This document shows, piece by piece, positions 32,929 to 42,186 of a DNA stretch of 48,926 nucleotides. A model generated the notes under the pieces. It saw only the letters and a list, made by a program, of their open reading frames with translations, was not told where the DNA came from and did not search any database. The translations under genes and the position numbers were made by a program. Numbering within the stretch: position 1 is the stretch's first letter; each line of letters starts with the position of its first letter. Origin of the DNA: Rhodospirillaceae bacterium (GTDB lineage: Bacteria > Pseudomonadota > Alphaproteobacteria > Rhodospirillales > UBA2165); assembly GCA_947467145.1 (NCBI GenBank), contig CANIGJ010000033.1, forward strand, positions 1 to 48,926, read 5' to 3'.

Positions 32929-35057
32929 GCGTCCATCGCCGCTTTGCGGATGTTCGCAGGCGTGAAGGGCAGGGTGCGCAGGCGCAATCCGGTCGCGTCT
33001 TTGATCGCATTGGCGATGGCGGCGGCGGCCGGACCCGACGAAGCCTCGCCCGCACCCAGGAATGGTTTACCGGGGCGCGCCATCAGGATGGTTTCGATCT
33101 CCGGCACATTGTCGAAGCGCAGGATGGGATAGCTGTCCCAATCGCGGCTCGTCACGCCGTCGCGGTCGTATTTGACCTCCTCATAAAGCGTCCAGCTGGC
33201 GGCCTGCAGAACGCCGCCTTCCATCTGCGCGGCGGTACCGTCGGGATCGACGATTTCGCCCGCATCGGCGGCGATGACGCAACGATGCAGTTTCACCTCG
33301 GCTGCCTCGGTGACGCTCAATTCGATGCCGACCGCGCAATAGGTCTTCTGGTTCTTGTAGCGCGCGAAGCCGAAGCCACGCCCGCGCCCGTCGGGCATCG
33401 GGGTTTTGTACAACGCCTCGGCGGCGGCTTTCACCACGGTGACCGCGCGCTCGTCGGTCAGGTTGCGGATGCGGAATTCGATCGCATCCAATCCGGCGGC
33501 TTCGGCCAATTCGTCTATGAAGGATTCGAGCGCGAAGACATTGGCATAGGCGCCCAAGGTGCGCATCGCCGAGGTGCGCAGCGGCAAGCCGCGCACCAGG
33601 TTCTTCACCAGGCGTTGGTTGGCGAAATTATAGAGCGGCTCCTGATTGCGATGGATGCCGACATGATGACCCATGCTGGGCGCAGCGACGGGCGGCGGCA
33701 CGGGACTCGAAAGGTAACGTGTGGCCAACAGACGCGCCGCACCCGATTTGTTGCCGGTCGAGCGCGGCCGCATGTTGTGTGTGTCGCCATAGCTCTCATG
33801 CGACCAGGCGAGCACCTTGCCGTCCTTGTCGACGCTGGCTTGCAGCTCCATCACCATGGCGGTGGTGTAGGGCTCCCAGCCATGTTCGTCGGCGCGCGTC
33901 CATTTCAGCAGGATCGGTGTGCCGGGATGGTGCCTCGCGACCAAGGCGGCGTCGAGCGCCACATCGTCGGCGCCATTATGGCCGTAGCAGCCAGCGCCAA
34001 TCGTATGCACGATCTTGATGTCGTCAACCGGCATGTCTAGCGCTTCGCTGATGGCCTCGCGTAGGATGTAGATGCCCTGGCTGTGCGACCAGATGGTGAG
34101 CTTGCTGTGTTCGAAGATGGCCATGGCGGCCGAAGGGCCGATGGTGCCATGCATATTGTAGGGCCGCTCGTAGCGCGCGGCATGGGTGACGGCAGCGTCT
34201 TTAGGCGGCTGTGCCAATGGCGGCACTGGCTCCTTCACCGGGATGCCCTTGATCACCGGTAGGCTGATGCGTTCGTTCGCGGTGATGGACGTGAACAGAT
34301 CGCCGTCGGGCAGGCCTTTGCCCATCTCCCAGGTGGCGGCGGCAGCAATCCGCTCGGCGGCTTTGACGACGGCATATTCGTCCACGCCCGCGACGGCGAC
34401 AAACGATCCGTCGCGCACGATGGCAAGGCCGGCTGCTTTGCTGTCGTCGAGGTTTTTGAGCTTGGCGTGATAATGCGGTGGGCGGATCACGCGGGCATGC
34501 AGCATGCCCGGCATGGTCATGTCGTGCACATAGGTGGCATTGCCGGTCACCAGATCGGCCATGCCGCGCGCGGTGGCCGGTTTGCCGACATGACGGAAGG
34601 TTGCGGGGTCCTTGCCCTTGATGGATTGGTCGACCGGTATGGCGAACGGCTTGCCGCCGGCCAATTCCCAATAGCTGACGGAACGGTTGGTGGCGCGGGC
34701 GCGGATCAACCCGTCGATGACCTCAAGCGCGTTTTCGTCCGCGTCCAGTTGTTTGGCGGCCAGAGACAGCAGATGTTTGCGCGCGGTCGCGGTGGCGCGA
34801 CGCACGGCATCGCCGGATTCCTCCATCGAATTGCTGCCGGACGTGATGCCTTCGTCGGGTGCCACGCCGGTTTCCACGGTGGCGATATCGATGCGCGCTG
34901 GGTCGACGTCCAACTCGTCCGCCGCGATCAGCAGCAGTGCGGTCGAGATGCGTTGGCCGATATCGACCTTGCCGGTACGCACGAGCACGCGCCCGTCGGC
35001 GCCGATGGACAGCCATTGATCGAGGTTCGGTTGCTTGGTCAGGCTTCCGTTAGGCAT
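32925..35057 (-). CDS. Xanthine dehydrogenase-family molybdopterin-binding subunit
   Basis: A 710-residue molybdenum hydroxylase large subunit of the isoquinoline-oxidoreductase (IorB)-like branch, which hydroxylates N-heterocycles or aldehydes with water as oxygen donor. The start at 35057 is inside the 2Fe-2S gene (ATGCCTAA, 8-nt overlap), matching the N-terminus NLDQWLSIGADGRVLVRTGKVDIGQ. The catalytic Glu is in FLGAGEASSGPAAAAIANAI near the C-terminus, the family GxGE motif. The subunit for FAD is absent from the operon; members of this branch pass electrons to cytochromes, none of which is encoded nearby. No Tat signal is visible at the chosen start. Confidence 0.9.
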   Translation of the reverse strand: MPNGSLTKQPNLDQWLSIGADGRVLVRTGKVDIGQRISTALLLIAADELDVDPARIDIATVETGVAPDEGITSGSNSMEESGDAVRRATATARKHLLSLAAKQLDADENALEVIDGLIRARATNRSVSYWELAGGKPFAIPVDQSIKGKDPATFRHVGKPATARGMADLVTGNATYVHDMTMPGMLHARVIRPPHYHAKLKNLDDSKAAGLAIVRDGSFVAVAGVDEYAVVKAAERIAAAATWEMGKGLPDGDLFTSITANERISLPVIKGIPVKEPVPPLAQPPKDAAVTHAARYERPYNMHGTIGPSAAMAIFEHSKLTIWSHSQGIYILREAISEALDMPVDDIKIVHTIGAGCYGHNGADDVALDAALVARHHPGTPILLKWTRADEHGWEPYTTAMVMELQASVDKDGKVLAWSHESYGDTHNMRPRSTGNKSGAARLLATRYLSSPVPPPVAAPSMGHHVGIHRNQEPLYNFANQRLVKNLVRGLPLRTSAMRTLGAYANVFALESFIDELAEAAGLDAIEFRIRNLTDERAVTVVKAAAEALYKTPMPDGRGRGFGFARYKNQKTYCAVGIELSVTEAAEVKLHRCVIAADAGEIVDPDGTAAQMEGGVLQAASWTLYEEVKYDRDGVTSRDWDSYPILRFDNVPEIETILMARPGKPFLGAGEASSGPAAAAIANAIKDATGLRLRTLPFTPANIRKAAMDA

Positions 35058-35517
35058 CGACTTTGCCTCCGGCGACACGTTCGATGGCCTTGAGCACGCG
35101 CGTGTGCGAGCCGCAGCGGCAGAGATGCGTGTTCATCGCTTCGATGGTTTGCGCGCGCGTGGGATTCGCGTTGCGCAACAGCAGCGCCGTCGCCTCGCTC
35201 ACCATGCCCGGCGTACAGTAGCCGCATTGCGCGGCGTTCTCGGCGACGAAGGCCTTTTGTACGGCAGCACCCACGGGATGCGTCGCCAAGCCTTCGATGG
35301 TGGTGATGTCCTTGCCGGCGAATTCGCCAAGCGTCTTCACACAGGACAGTGCCGTTGCGCCATCCGCGATCACGGTGCAGGCGCCGCATTGTTCGAGCCC
35401 ACAGCCGAGCTTCACACCGGTCAGGCCCAGGTGATTGCGCAGGATATAAATGAGCGGTGTCGAGGGATCGGCGTCGATCTGACGATCGGTGCCGTTGATC
35501 CGGAGCGATATGGTCAT
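35050..35517 (-). CDS. (2Fe-2S)-binding small subunit of the molybdenum hydroxylase
   Basis: A 155-residue CoxS/IorA-type iron-sulfur subunit. The plant-type ferredoxin cluster uses C39, C44, C47 and C59 (LGCGLEQCGACTV...LSC). The second cluster is CGYC (C98, C101) and CRC (C133, C135) in the four-helix domain. It transfers electrons from the molybdenum centre. The gene overlaps the large subunit by 8 nt and follows the extradiol dioxygenase after 65 nt. Confidence 0.94.
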   Translation of the reverse strand: MTISLRINGTDRQIDADPSTPLIYILRNHLGLTGVKLGCGLEQCGACTVIADGATALSCVKTLGEFAGKDITTIEGLATHPVGAAVQKAFVAENAAQCGYCTPGMVSEATALLLRNANPTRAQTIEAMNTHLCRCGSHTRVLKAIERVAGGKVDA

Positions 35518-35582
35518 GCCTAGGCCCTGTCTTGTTGCGACGATGTTCCCATCATCGCCGCGCGCAAGGCAACCGGGAATGT

Positions 35583-36359
35583 TTAGCCGAACTTCACCGC
35601 GCGCATGGAAAAGGCGCGATCGAAGCCGGTAATGGGATAGCTGACGGGATCGTCGTCGTTGGCCGCACCCGCGACATAGAGCAGCGGGAAATAATGATCG
35701 AAGCCGCTATGTGCCGCTTCGCCCGCTTCGGACTGCGCGAGACGCGCCAGTTCGGCGGCATCGTGGTCCTTGGTGGCGTCGGCGACCAGCGCATCAAATG
35801 TCGACGACCAGTCGGGCACCACGCCTTCTTCCTGCTGCCAGAAGCCGACGCGCATGTTGTGCGTGATATTGCCGGTGCCCAGGATCAGCACGCCGTCGTC
35901 GCGCAAAGGCGCCAGCGCCTTGCCGATGGCGACGTGGATCTGCGGATCGACGCGGGCATCGATGCTCATCTGCACGACCGGGATATCGGCGGCGGGATAC
36001 ATATTGAGCAGCACGCTCCAGGTGCCGTGATCCAAGCCCCATTTGTCGGTGAGCTGCGCATGGCCTTGCAGCATCTCGGACACACGCTGGGCGAGGTCGG
36101 GCGAACCCGGGCAGGGATATTGCACGTCGAACAGCGCCTGCGGGAAGCCGCCGAAATCATGGATGGTCGGCGGGGCTTCGTTATCGGTCACATAGATGCC
36201 GGGCGTATAGAAATGGCCCGAGATCGACAAGATGGCCTTGGGGCGTGGCACCTCGCTCGCAAGGTCCTTGAACGCGCGCGTCCATTGATTGTCCAAGATG
36301 GCGTTCATCGGCGTCCCATGGCCGACAAATAAGGTCGGCATGCGGGACACCGAGTTCAC
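35583..36359 (-). CDS. DODA-type extradiol ring-cleavage dioxygenase (YgiD-like)
   Basis: A 258-residue class III extradiol dioxygenase of the 4,5-DOPA dioxygenase/YgiD group. Metal-binding and catalytic histidines are visible: VGHGTP (H14), SISGHFYTPG (H49), the conserved LDHGTW (H111), TGNITHNM (H167) and GFDHYFP (H222). The start is GTG at 36359 with GGAG 8 nt upstream, 5 nt after the hydantoinase B stop; an ATG at 36341 is a possible alternative. It would open a catecholic ring between adjacent carbons, fitting a role downstream of ring hydroxylation by the many Rieske oxygenases. The true substrate is unknown. Confidence 0.9.
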   Translation of the reverse strand: MNSVSRMPTLFVGHGTPMNAILDNQWTRAFKDLASEVPRPKAILSISGHFYTPGIYVTDNEAPPTIHDFGGFPQALFDVQYPCPGSPDLAQRVSEMLQGHAQLTDKWGLDHGTWSVLLNMYPAADIPVVQMSIDARVDPQIHVAIGKALAPLRDDGVLILGTGNITHNMRVGFWQQEEGVVPDWSSTFDALVADATKDHDAAELARLAQSEAGEAAHSGFDHYFPLLYVAGAANDDDPVSYPITGFDRAFSMRAVKFG

Positions 36360-36364
36360 GGCAA

Positions 36365-38173
36365 CTACTCCGCGGCCACTTGGCTGATCTTGATCGGCAG
36401 TTCCTGATCGTCGACGCGGACCTGCTTGCGCAGTTTGGCGCGCTGCGCTTCGGTCGCCTTCACATCGATGGCCGAGGTCTTGGCATCGAGGATCACGCCG
36501 TAGAAATCACGCGCCGCGTCCAGGCTGACCAAGCCGTCCAATACGTCCGACTGCACGCGCTCGGCTTCACGATCCAACGGATCGCCCCAGCCGCCGCCGC
36601 CCGAGGTGCGCACGATGACGACGGACTCGGCCGGCACCGGATGACGATGCACGTTCATCAGCTTGTAGTCGTTCTCGCCGGGCTGCTTCAGGAAATAAGC
36701 CGCGCCGCCGGACGGCATGCCGCCCCACTGGCCCCACGGCTTGCACTTGTTGCGCTCGGTGCGCGGCAGGTTCCAGCGGCCTTCCACCAGATTGCGCACG
36801 CGCAGATCGATGCCCAGGCCGCCGCGGTTCTTGCCCGCACCACCCGAGTTCGGACGCAGCGCCCGTTCCTCGATGACGACGGGGCATTTAAGCTCGATGG
36901 ATTCGATTGTGGCGTTGCGCACGTCGCCCTGGCAGACCGAGACCGTGCCGCTTTCGCCATCCTCTTCCGGACGACCACCCCAGCCGCCGCCCTCGATCGA
37001 CTGCACGACGAAGCGTTTGCCGGTTTCCGGATCGTTGCCGAAGAAGGCGACCGAGCCGCCGAGCAGGCCGGAATGGGCCGCCGGGATGAAGCTCGGCCAC
37101 GCCGGCGCCAGCGCCGCGATGATGGTATCGACCACGGTGGGAACGATGTGGCTCCAGCCCGACATCGGGGCCGGGTATCGCGCCATCATGATGTTGCCTT
37201 CGGGGATGACGAGCTTGAGCGCCGTGAAGGAGCCTTCGTTGACCGGCTCGATCGGTGTGGTCAGTGCCTTATAGGCGACGCGGGCCGCAGCAAGCGTGCG
37301 CGCATTGATCGCCGATTTGCGTTCGCCCGAGCAGCCCGACAGATCGATGGTCATGTCGCTGCCGGCGACGGTGACGCGCGCATGGATGCGCACCGGATCG
37401 TTGGGGATCAGGCCGTCGTCGTCGATCCAGCTTTCGGCCTCGTAGATGCCGTCCGGGATGGCGGCGACCACGTTGCGGCATTTCTGCTCGGATTCGTCGA
37501 ACACGATCTGCACGGATTCGAGGATCGTCTCGCGGCCGTATTTGTCGAACAATTCGTCGAGCCGGCGCGAGGCGAGCTTGCAGGCCGCGACCTGCGAGCG
37601 CATGTCGCCGAAGGACGCGTCCGGGAAGCGGATATTGTCGCGGATGACCTTGATCAGGACATCGTTCGGCTTGCCGCCCTCGTAGACTTTCAACTGGTCG
37701 AGCTGCAGGCCCTCCATCCACGGGTCGGTCACGCGCGTGCCGCCGCCGAAACCGGTGGACACGCCGCCGACATCGATCCAATGCGCCCGCACCATGGCGA
37801 AGCAGAGCAGTTCGCCGTCGCGGATGTAGGGCGTGTAAATGACGATGTTGTTGAGATGCTGACCCGCCACCGCCTGGTGGTTGGTGATGATCACGTCGCC
37901 GTTCTTGAAACCGTCCAGGCCGTAACGCTTCACGCCGTCGACGACGATCACGCCGAGGTCGGCCACGAAGTGCGACACGCCGCCGACGTTCTGGCAGATC
38001 AGGTCACCGTTGGGCGCCAGGACGGCCGTACAGAAGTCGCGGACCTCGTAGATCATCATGTTGTAGGACGTGCGCTGGAGATCGGCCGCCATCTCGTTGG
38101 CGATGGCCGGCAGCGCGTTGCGGATGACCTCGAGGGTCACGGGATCGAGTTTCGTTTTGGCGGTGTTTGTCAT
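36365..38173 (-). CDS. Hydantoinase B/oxoprolinase family protein, without a HyuA partner
   Basis: A 602-residue HyuB-type subunit. Family segments include LDPVTLEVIRNALPAIANEMA at the start, the DFCTAVLAPNGDLICQNVGGVSHF region and a Gly-rich C-terminal core (GGGWGDPLDREAERVQSDVLDG). These proteins hydrolyse hydantoins, oxoproline or act in ketone carboxylation, normally with an ATP-binding HyuA subunit. No HyuA gene lies next to it or anywhere in the window, so it is an orphan or pairs in trans. It is the first gene of the minus-strand oxidative operon and diverges from the binding protein at 38359. Confidence 0.93.
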   Translation of the reverse strand: MTNTAKTKLDPVTLEVIRNALPAIANEMAADLQRTSYNMMIYEVRDFCTAVLAPNGDLICQNVGGVSHFVADLGVIVVDGVKRYGLDGFKNGDVIITNHQAVAGQHLNNIVIYTPYIRDGELLCFAMVRAHWIDVGGVSTGFGGGTRVTDPWMEGLQLDQLKVYEGGKPNDVLIKVIRDNIRFPDASFGDMRSQVAACKLASRRLDELFDKYGRETILESVQIVFDESEQKCRNVVAAIPDGIYEAESWIDDDGLIPNDPVRIHARVTVAGSDMTIDLSGCSGERKSAINARTLAAARVAYKALTTPIEPVNEGSFTALKLVIPEGNIMMARYPAPMSGWSHIVPTVVDTIIAALAPAWPSFIPAAHSGLLGGSVAFFGNDPETGKRFVVQSIEGGGWGGRPEEDGESGTVSVCQGDVRNATIESIELKCPVVIEERALRPNSGGAGKNRGGLGIDLRVRNLVEGRWNLPRTERNKCKPWGQWGGMPSGGAAYFLKQPGENDYKLMNVHRHPVPAESVVIVRTSGGGGWGDPLDREAERVQSDVLDGLVSLDAARDFYGVILDAKTSAIDVKATEAQRAKLRKQVRVDDQELPIKISQVAAE

Positions 38174-38358
38174 GGCCGCGATATTGGCCTCACGGGGCCG
38201 CTAAGTCGAGGCCAAAGTGCCGGATTTCCGCCGCCGAATGCGGCCGAGATGATGGACTTCGGCAACAATTTTGTTAACCGGGTTTCCGGTCCGTCTTTAC
38301 ATCGCTAGGCGGCGGGCCGAAGATTTCCCAAAACAAGATTGTTCAGGGAGATCGGCAT
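38174..38358. promoter_or_regulatory. Divergent control region between hydantoinase B and iron-type SBP
   Basis: No gene is present. AACAA-TT-TTGTT (38264-38275) is a perfect short palindrome in an AT-rich patch, well placed as an operator for divergent promoters. AGGGAG at about 38346 serves the plus-strand gene. The two large oxidative gene sets of the window start from this region in opposite directions, so a shared regulator is plausible. Confidence 0.4.
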
Positions 38359-39447
38359 TTGAAGTCGCATCGTATTGCTCCGCTCTTGGCTGTCATGCTG
38401 TCGGTTCTGGGATCGGCGGGCGCCGACGCGCAGGATGACTGGGCGGCGCTGGCCGAACAGGCGAAGAAACAGCCCTTGGTTGTCGTCACCGCCGATGGGC
38501 AGGCCTATCCCCATACCTTGAACGTGTTCGCCAAGAAATTCGGCATCGATGTGCAGACGACCGTGTCGCGGCCGTCGTCGATCCTGGCGCGCATCCAGAC
38601 CGAGCAGAAGAACGGCCAATATGTCTGGGACGTCTGGTTGGGCGGCACGTCGAACATGGTCAATGCGGCCGCACCCGCCGGCCTGCTGGAACCGATGGAA
38701 AAATATTTCGTCCTGCCCGAGGTGAAGGACGCCGCCAATTGGCGCGATCCCGATCATATCTTCGGCGATTCGGGGCGCACGACCTTCGCCTTCACCAACA
38801 AGCTGGAATTCTTCGTGGTGCGCAATACGAAGGTCCTGCCCGAGGTGAAGGTCGAGACCTGGGACGATCTGCTGAACCCGAAGCTCAAGGGTAAAATCTC
38901 CAGCCGCGACGCCTCGGTCCCAAATGCGGCGGTGTTCGCGCTGGCCACGGCCTATGGCGTCAAGGGCCCGGACTTCATGCGCAAGCTGTTCAAGGATCAG
39001 GACATGAAGTTCTTCGAGAATCCGCAGCAGCTCGATGCTTCGATCCTGCGCGGCGGGCAGGCGGTCGCCTTCGGCATGATCGAGGGGACCCTGGATCAGT
39101 GTCGCACCGACGGCGGCTGCAAGGAGATCGAATTGATCCGCCCGTTCGGCGCGTCGATCTCCAACGGCATGAGTGTGCCGAAGAACCCGCCGCATCTCGC
39201 CGGGACCAAGCTGTTCGTCAATTGGCTGCTGTCGCGCGAAGGCCAGCAGGTCTGGGTCGATGCCTGGGCGAAATACAATAACGGCGGCGCGGTCAGCATG
39301 CGCAAGGACGTGGCGCCGGCCCCGGGGCATGAGGTGACATTGCCCGACTTCAGCAAGCCCGAACAATATGTCTTCGTCTCGTCCGCGAAGGGCAGCGAAG
39401 AAATGGATGCGACGATCAAGCTCTACAAAGACGTGACAGGCCACTGA
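38359..39447 (+). CDS. Iron-type ABC substrate-binding protein, copy a
   Basis: A 362-residue periplasmic binding protein of the extracellular solute-binding group that includes Fe(III) and phosphonate binders. The start is TTG: the N-terminus MKSHRIAPLLAVMLSV aligns with MKIHRIGGLLAIILSV of copy b, and AGGGAG precedes it by about 9 nt. The signal peptide is cut after ADA (residue 24). VSRPSSILARIQTEQKNGQYVWD and GGTSNMVNAAAP are conserved in the three copies, with a Cys pair CRTDGGC (C-x5-C). No permease or ATPase is linked. The ligand need not be iron. It heads the plus-strand cluster. Confidence 0.9.
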   Translation: MKSHRIAPLLAVMLSVLGSAGADAQDDWAALAEQAKKQPLVVVTADGQAYPHTLNVFAKKFGIDVQTTVSRPSSILARIQTEQKNGQYVWDVWLGGTSNMVNAAAPAGLLEPMEKYFVLPEVKDAANWRDPDHIFGDSGRTTFAFTNKLEFFVVRNTKVLPEVKVETWDDLLNPKLKGKISSRDASVPNAAVFALATAYGVKGPDFMRKLFKDQDMKFFENPQQLDASILRGGQAVAFGMIEGTLDQCRTDGGCKEIELIRPFGASISNGMSVPKNPPHLAGTKLFVNWLLSREGQQVWVDAWAKYNNGGAVSMRKDVAPAPGHEVTLPDFSKPEQYVFVSSAKGSEEMDATIKLYKDVTGH

Positions 39448-39466
39448 TGTTTGGAAGGATCGGCAC

Positions 39467-40564
39467 ATGAAGATTCATCGCATCGGCGGGCTGCTGGCGA
39501 TCATTCTATCTGTCGTGGCAACGAATTACGCATCCTCACAGGCCTGGCAGGACGAATGGAACGCGACGATCGCCAAGGCGAAAGGTCAGAGCCTGGTGAT
39601 CGTGACGCAAGAGAACCAGGCCTACGACGCGGTCATCAACGAGTTTTCCAAGAAATTCGGCATCAAGTCGGAGATCACGGGATCGCGCCCATCGTCGGCG
39701 CTGGCCAAGATCCAGGTCGAACAGAAGAACGGTCAGTTCGTGTGGGATATGTGGATGGGTGGCACATCCAACATGGTCAATACGGCGGCACCGGCCGGGC
39801 TGATCGAGCCGATGGAAAAATATTTCATCCTGCCCGAGGTGAAGGAGATGGCGAACTGGCGTCATCCCGATTTCATCTTCGGCGATTCCAAGCGCAGCGC
39901 CTTCACCTTCGTCAACAAGCTTGAATTCTATGTGCTGCGCAATACCAAGGTCCTGCCGAACGTGAAGCTGGAAACGTGGGACGATTTTCTGAAGCCCGAA
40001 TTCAAGGGCAAGATTTCGATCCGCGATCTGTCGGTGCCGAATTCGGGAACCTTCGCCGTCACGACCATGTTCGATGCCAAGGGCGACGTGTTCCTGCGGA
40101 AGTTCTTCACCCAGCAGGACGTGAAGGTCTACGAGAATCCGCAGCAGCTTGACATGGCTTTGACGCGTGGCGGCCAAGCGATCTCGATCGGGCTGGAAAC
40201 CAACATCTGGGAACAGTGCCGCGCCGACAACGGCTGCAAGGAAATCGAGCAGATGCGCCAATTCGCCGCGGCGATTTCGCTCGGCGTTTCGGTGCCGAAA
40301 AATCCGCCGCACCCCGAGGCGGTGAAGGTCTGGCTCAATTGGCTGCTGTCGCGCGAAGGCCAGCAGGTGTTCGTCGATCAGTGGGCGAAATACAACAGCG
40401 CCGGAGCGGTCAGCATGCGCAAGGATGTCGCGCCGGCGAAAGGGCACGAACATACCTTGCCGGATTTCTCCAATCCGAAGAACTACGTGTTCGTTTCGTC
40501 CGAGCATGGCAGCGCGGAAATTGATGCCACCATCAAGATCTACAAAGAATCGATGCAGCGCTGA
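39467..40564 (+). CDS. Iron-type ABC substrate-binding protein, copy b
   Basis: A 365-residue paralogue of the preceding gene, 19 nt downstream. The signal peptide ends near ASS (about residue 24). It shares SRPSSALAKIQVEQKNGQFVWD, GGTSNMVNTAAPAGLIEPMEKYF and the Cys pair CRADNGC. Alignment spans the whole length, so it arose by tandem duplication and then diverged. It ends 1 nt before the ATG of the dehydratase-like gene. Confidence 0.92.
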   Translation: MKIHRIGGLLAIILSVVATNYASSQAWQDEWNATIAKAKGQSLVIVTQENQAYDAVINEFSKKFGIKSEITGSRPSSALAKIQVEQKNGQFVWDMWMGGTSNMVNTAAPAGLIEPMEKYFILPEVKEMANWRHPDFIFGDSKRSAFTFVNKLEFYVLRNTKVLPNVKLETWDDFLKPEFKGKISIRDLSVPNSGTFAVTTMFDAKGDVFLRKFFTQQDVKVYENPQQLDMALTRGGQAISIGLETNIWEQCRADNGCKEIEQMRQFAAAISLGVSVPKNPPHPEAVKVWLNWLLSREGQQVFVDQWAKYNSAGAVSMRKDVAPAKGHEHTLPDFSNPKNYVFVSSEHGSAEIDATIKIYKESMQR

Positions 40565-40565
40565 C

Positions 40566-42077
40566 ATGGCCGCACCGCTCTCCATCCGTCTGCATCCGAA
40601 CGACAATGTCGTGGTGGCGCGTGTCGATATTTTGCCCGGCACGCCGGTCGAGGGCGGCATCGCCGCCACTCAGCTTATCCCGGCCGGGCACAAGATGCTG
40701 ACGCGGGCGGTGGCGGCCGGCGGGGCCTTGCGCAAATACAATCAGGTCATCGGCTTCGCGACAGAGGACCTGGACCCCGGCGCGCATGTGCATACGCATA
40801 ATTGCGCCATGGGCGATTTCGAGCGCGACTACGCCTATTGCGCCGATATTCATCCGACGGACTTTATCGCCCCGGCGGCGACGTTTGATGGTTATCGCCG
40901 GGCCGACGGGCGCGCGGCGACGCGTAATTACATCGGTATCGTGACGACGGTGAATTGCTCGGCGGCGACCAGCCGCATTATTGCTAACAAGGTTGCTCCT
41001 CTGCTCGAGGCGTTTCCCAATATCGACGGTGTGGTGCCCCTGACCCATGGCGGCGGTTGCGGCATGGCGGCGTCGGGCCTGGAGATGGATGTGCTGCGTC
41101 GCACGCTCGGCGGGTATGCGCGTCATGCCAATATGGCCGCCGCTGTGATGCTCGGCCTAGGCTGTGAAACCAACCAGATCGCGGGCCTGATGAAAGCCGA
41201 AGGTCTCGCGGAAGGCCCGAAGCTGATCCCGATGGCGATCCAGGACGAGGGCGGTGTGGCCAAGACGGCGGCGCGCGCGGCCGATTTCATCCGCGAGCTA
41301 TTGCCGGACGCCAACGATGTGCGCCGCGTGCCGATCCCGGTGTCCGAACTGATCTTGGCGCTGCAATGCGGCGGCTCGGACGGCTATTCCGGCATTTCGG
41401 CCAATCCGGCGCTTGGCGTCGCGGCCGATCTGCTGGTTCGGCATGGCGGCACGGCGGTGCTGACTGAAACGCCGGAGATCTATGGCGCCGAACATCTGCT
41501 GACACGGCGCGCGGTGAGCCGCGAAGTCGGCGAGAAGATCGTCGAGCGCATCAAATGGTGGGAAGCGCATTGCGCGCGCACCGGCGGTGCGATGAACAAC
41601 AATCCGTCCGCCGGCAACAAGGCGGGCGGGCTGACCACCATTCTGGAGAAATCACTGGGCGCGGTCGCCAAGGGCGGCACGACAAACCTGGTCGACGTCT
41701 ATCACTACGCGCAGTCGATCACCGCCAAAGGCTTCGTCTACATGGACGGTCCGGGCTACGATCCGGTGTCGGCGACCGGCCAGATCGCGGGTGGTGCCAA
41801 CGTGCTGTGCTTCACCACGGGGCGCGGCAGCGTCTTCGGCTGCAAGCCGACGCCATCGTTGAAGCTCGCCACCAACAGCGCGATCTATCGCCGCATGACC
41901 GACGACATGGACATCAATTGCGGCACCATTGTCGACGGGGAGGAAACCATTGAGGCCTGCGGTCGGCGTATCTTCGATCTCATCGTGCGCACGGCATCGG
42001 GCGAGAAGACCAAAAGCGAGGCGCTGGGCATCGGCGACGACGAGTTCGAGCCCTGGAAGATCGGCGCGACCATGTGA
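40566..42077 (+). CDS. UxaA-family (altronate dehydratase-like) enzyme
   Basis: A 503-residue full-length UxaA-type protein: an N-terminal SAF-like domain (about residues 5-80, IRLHPNDNVVVARVDILPGTPV) joined to the altronate/galactarate dehydratase domain (TRNYIGIVTTVNCSAATSRIIA, GGGCGMAASG, LGLGCETNQI). These enzymes dehydrate sugar acids using an iron centre. The start at 40566 follows the previous stop by 1 nt; a longer reading overlaps that gene. Placed between binding proteins and Rieske oxygenases, it may act on an aldonate-like or hydroxy-acid ligand, which is inference. Confidence 0.88.
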   Translation: MAAPLSIRLHPNDNVVVARVDILPGTPVEGGIAATQLIPAGHKMLTRAVAAGGALRKYNQVIGFATEDLDPGAHVHTHNCAMGDFERDYAYCADIHPTDFIAPAATFDGYRRADGRAATRNYIGIVTTVNCSAATSRIIANKVAPLLEAFPNIDGVVPLTHGGGCGMAASGLEMDVLRRTLGGYARHANMAAAVMLGLGCETNQIAGLMKAEGLAEGPKLIPMAIQDEGGVAKTAARAADFIRELLPDANDVRRVPIPVSELILALQCGGSDGYSGISANPALGVAADLLVRHGGTAVLTETPEIYGAEHLLTRRAVSREVGEKIVERIKWWEAHCARTGGAMNNNPSAGNKAGGLTTILEKSLGAVAKGGTTNLVDVYHYAQSITAKGFVYMDGPGYDPVSATGQIAGGANVLCFTTGRGSVFGCKPTPSLKLATNSAIYRRMTDDMDINCGTIVDGEETIEACGRRIFDLIVRTASGEKTKSEALGIGDDEFEPWKIGATM

Positions 42078-42156
42078 TCGTCGGCCCACTTTGTTGCTTT
42101 AGGCTACGGTCCATTCGTTAAGCCGCTTTACAATAAATCCGGGCAGGACCAGAATT

Positions 42157-42176
42157 TCCCTAAATAAAATAGGGAG
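42157..42176 (+). promoter_or_regulatory. AT-rich hairpin covering the ribosome site of Rieske copy 6
   Basis: TCCCTA (42157-42162) pairs with TAGGGA (42170-42175) around AATAAAA. The right arm overlaps the AGGGAG ribosome site, 10 nt before the ATG at 42187. The 109-nt gap also has a TACAAT hexamer at 42129-42134 as a possible -10, without a clear -35. The stem is short, so the effect on translation may be modest. Confidence 0.4.
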
Positions 42177-42186
42177 TCTCGGTCTT

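Noticed and set aside
38305..39468. 387-codon minus-strand frame opposite the iron-type binding protein
   Set aside because: The plus strand has a signal peptide and two close paralogues in the same orientation; the minus frame is a shadow, as is the similar one at 39536-40669.
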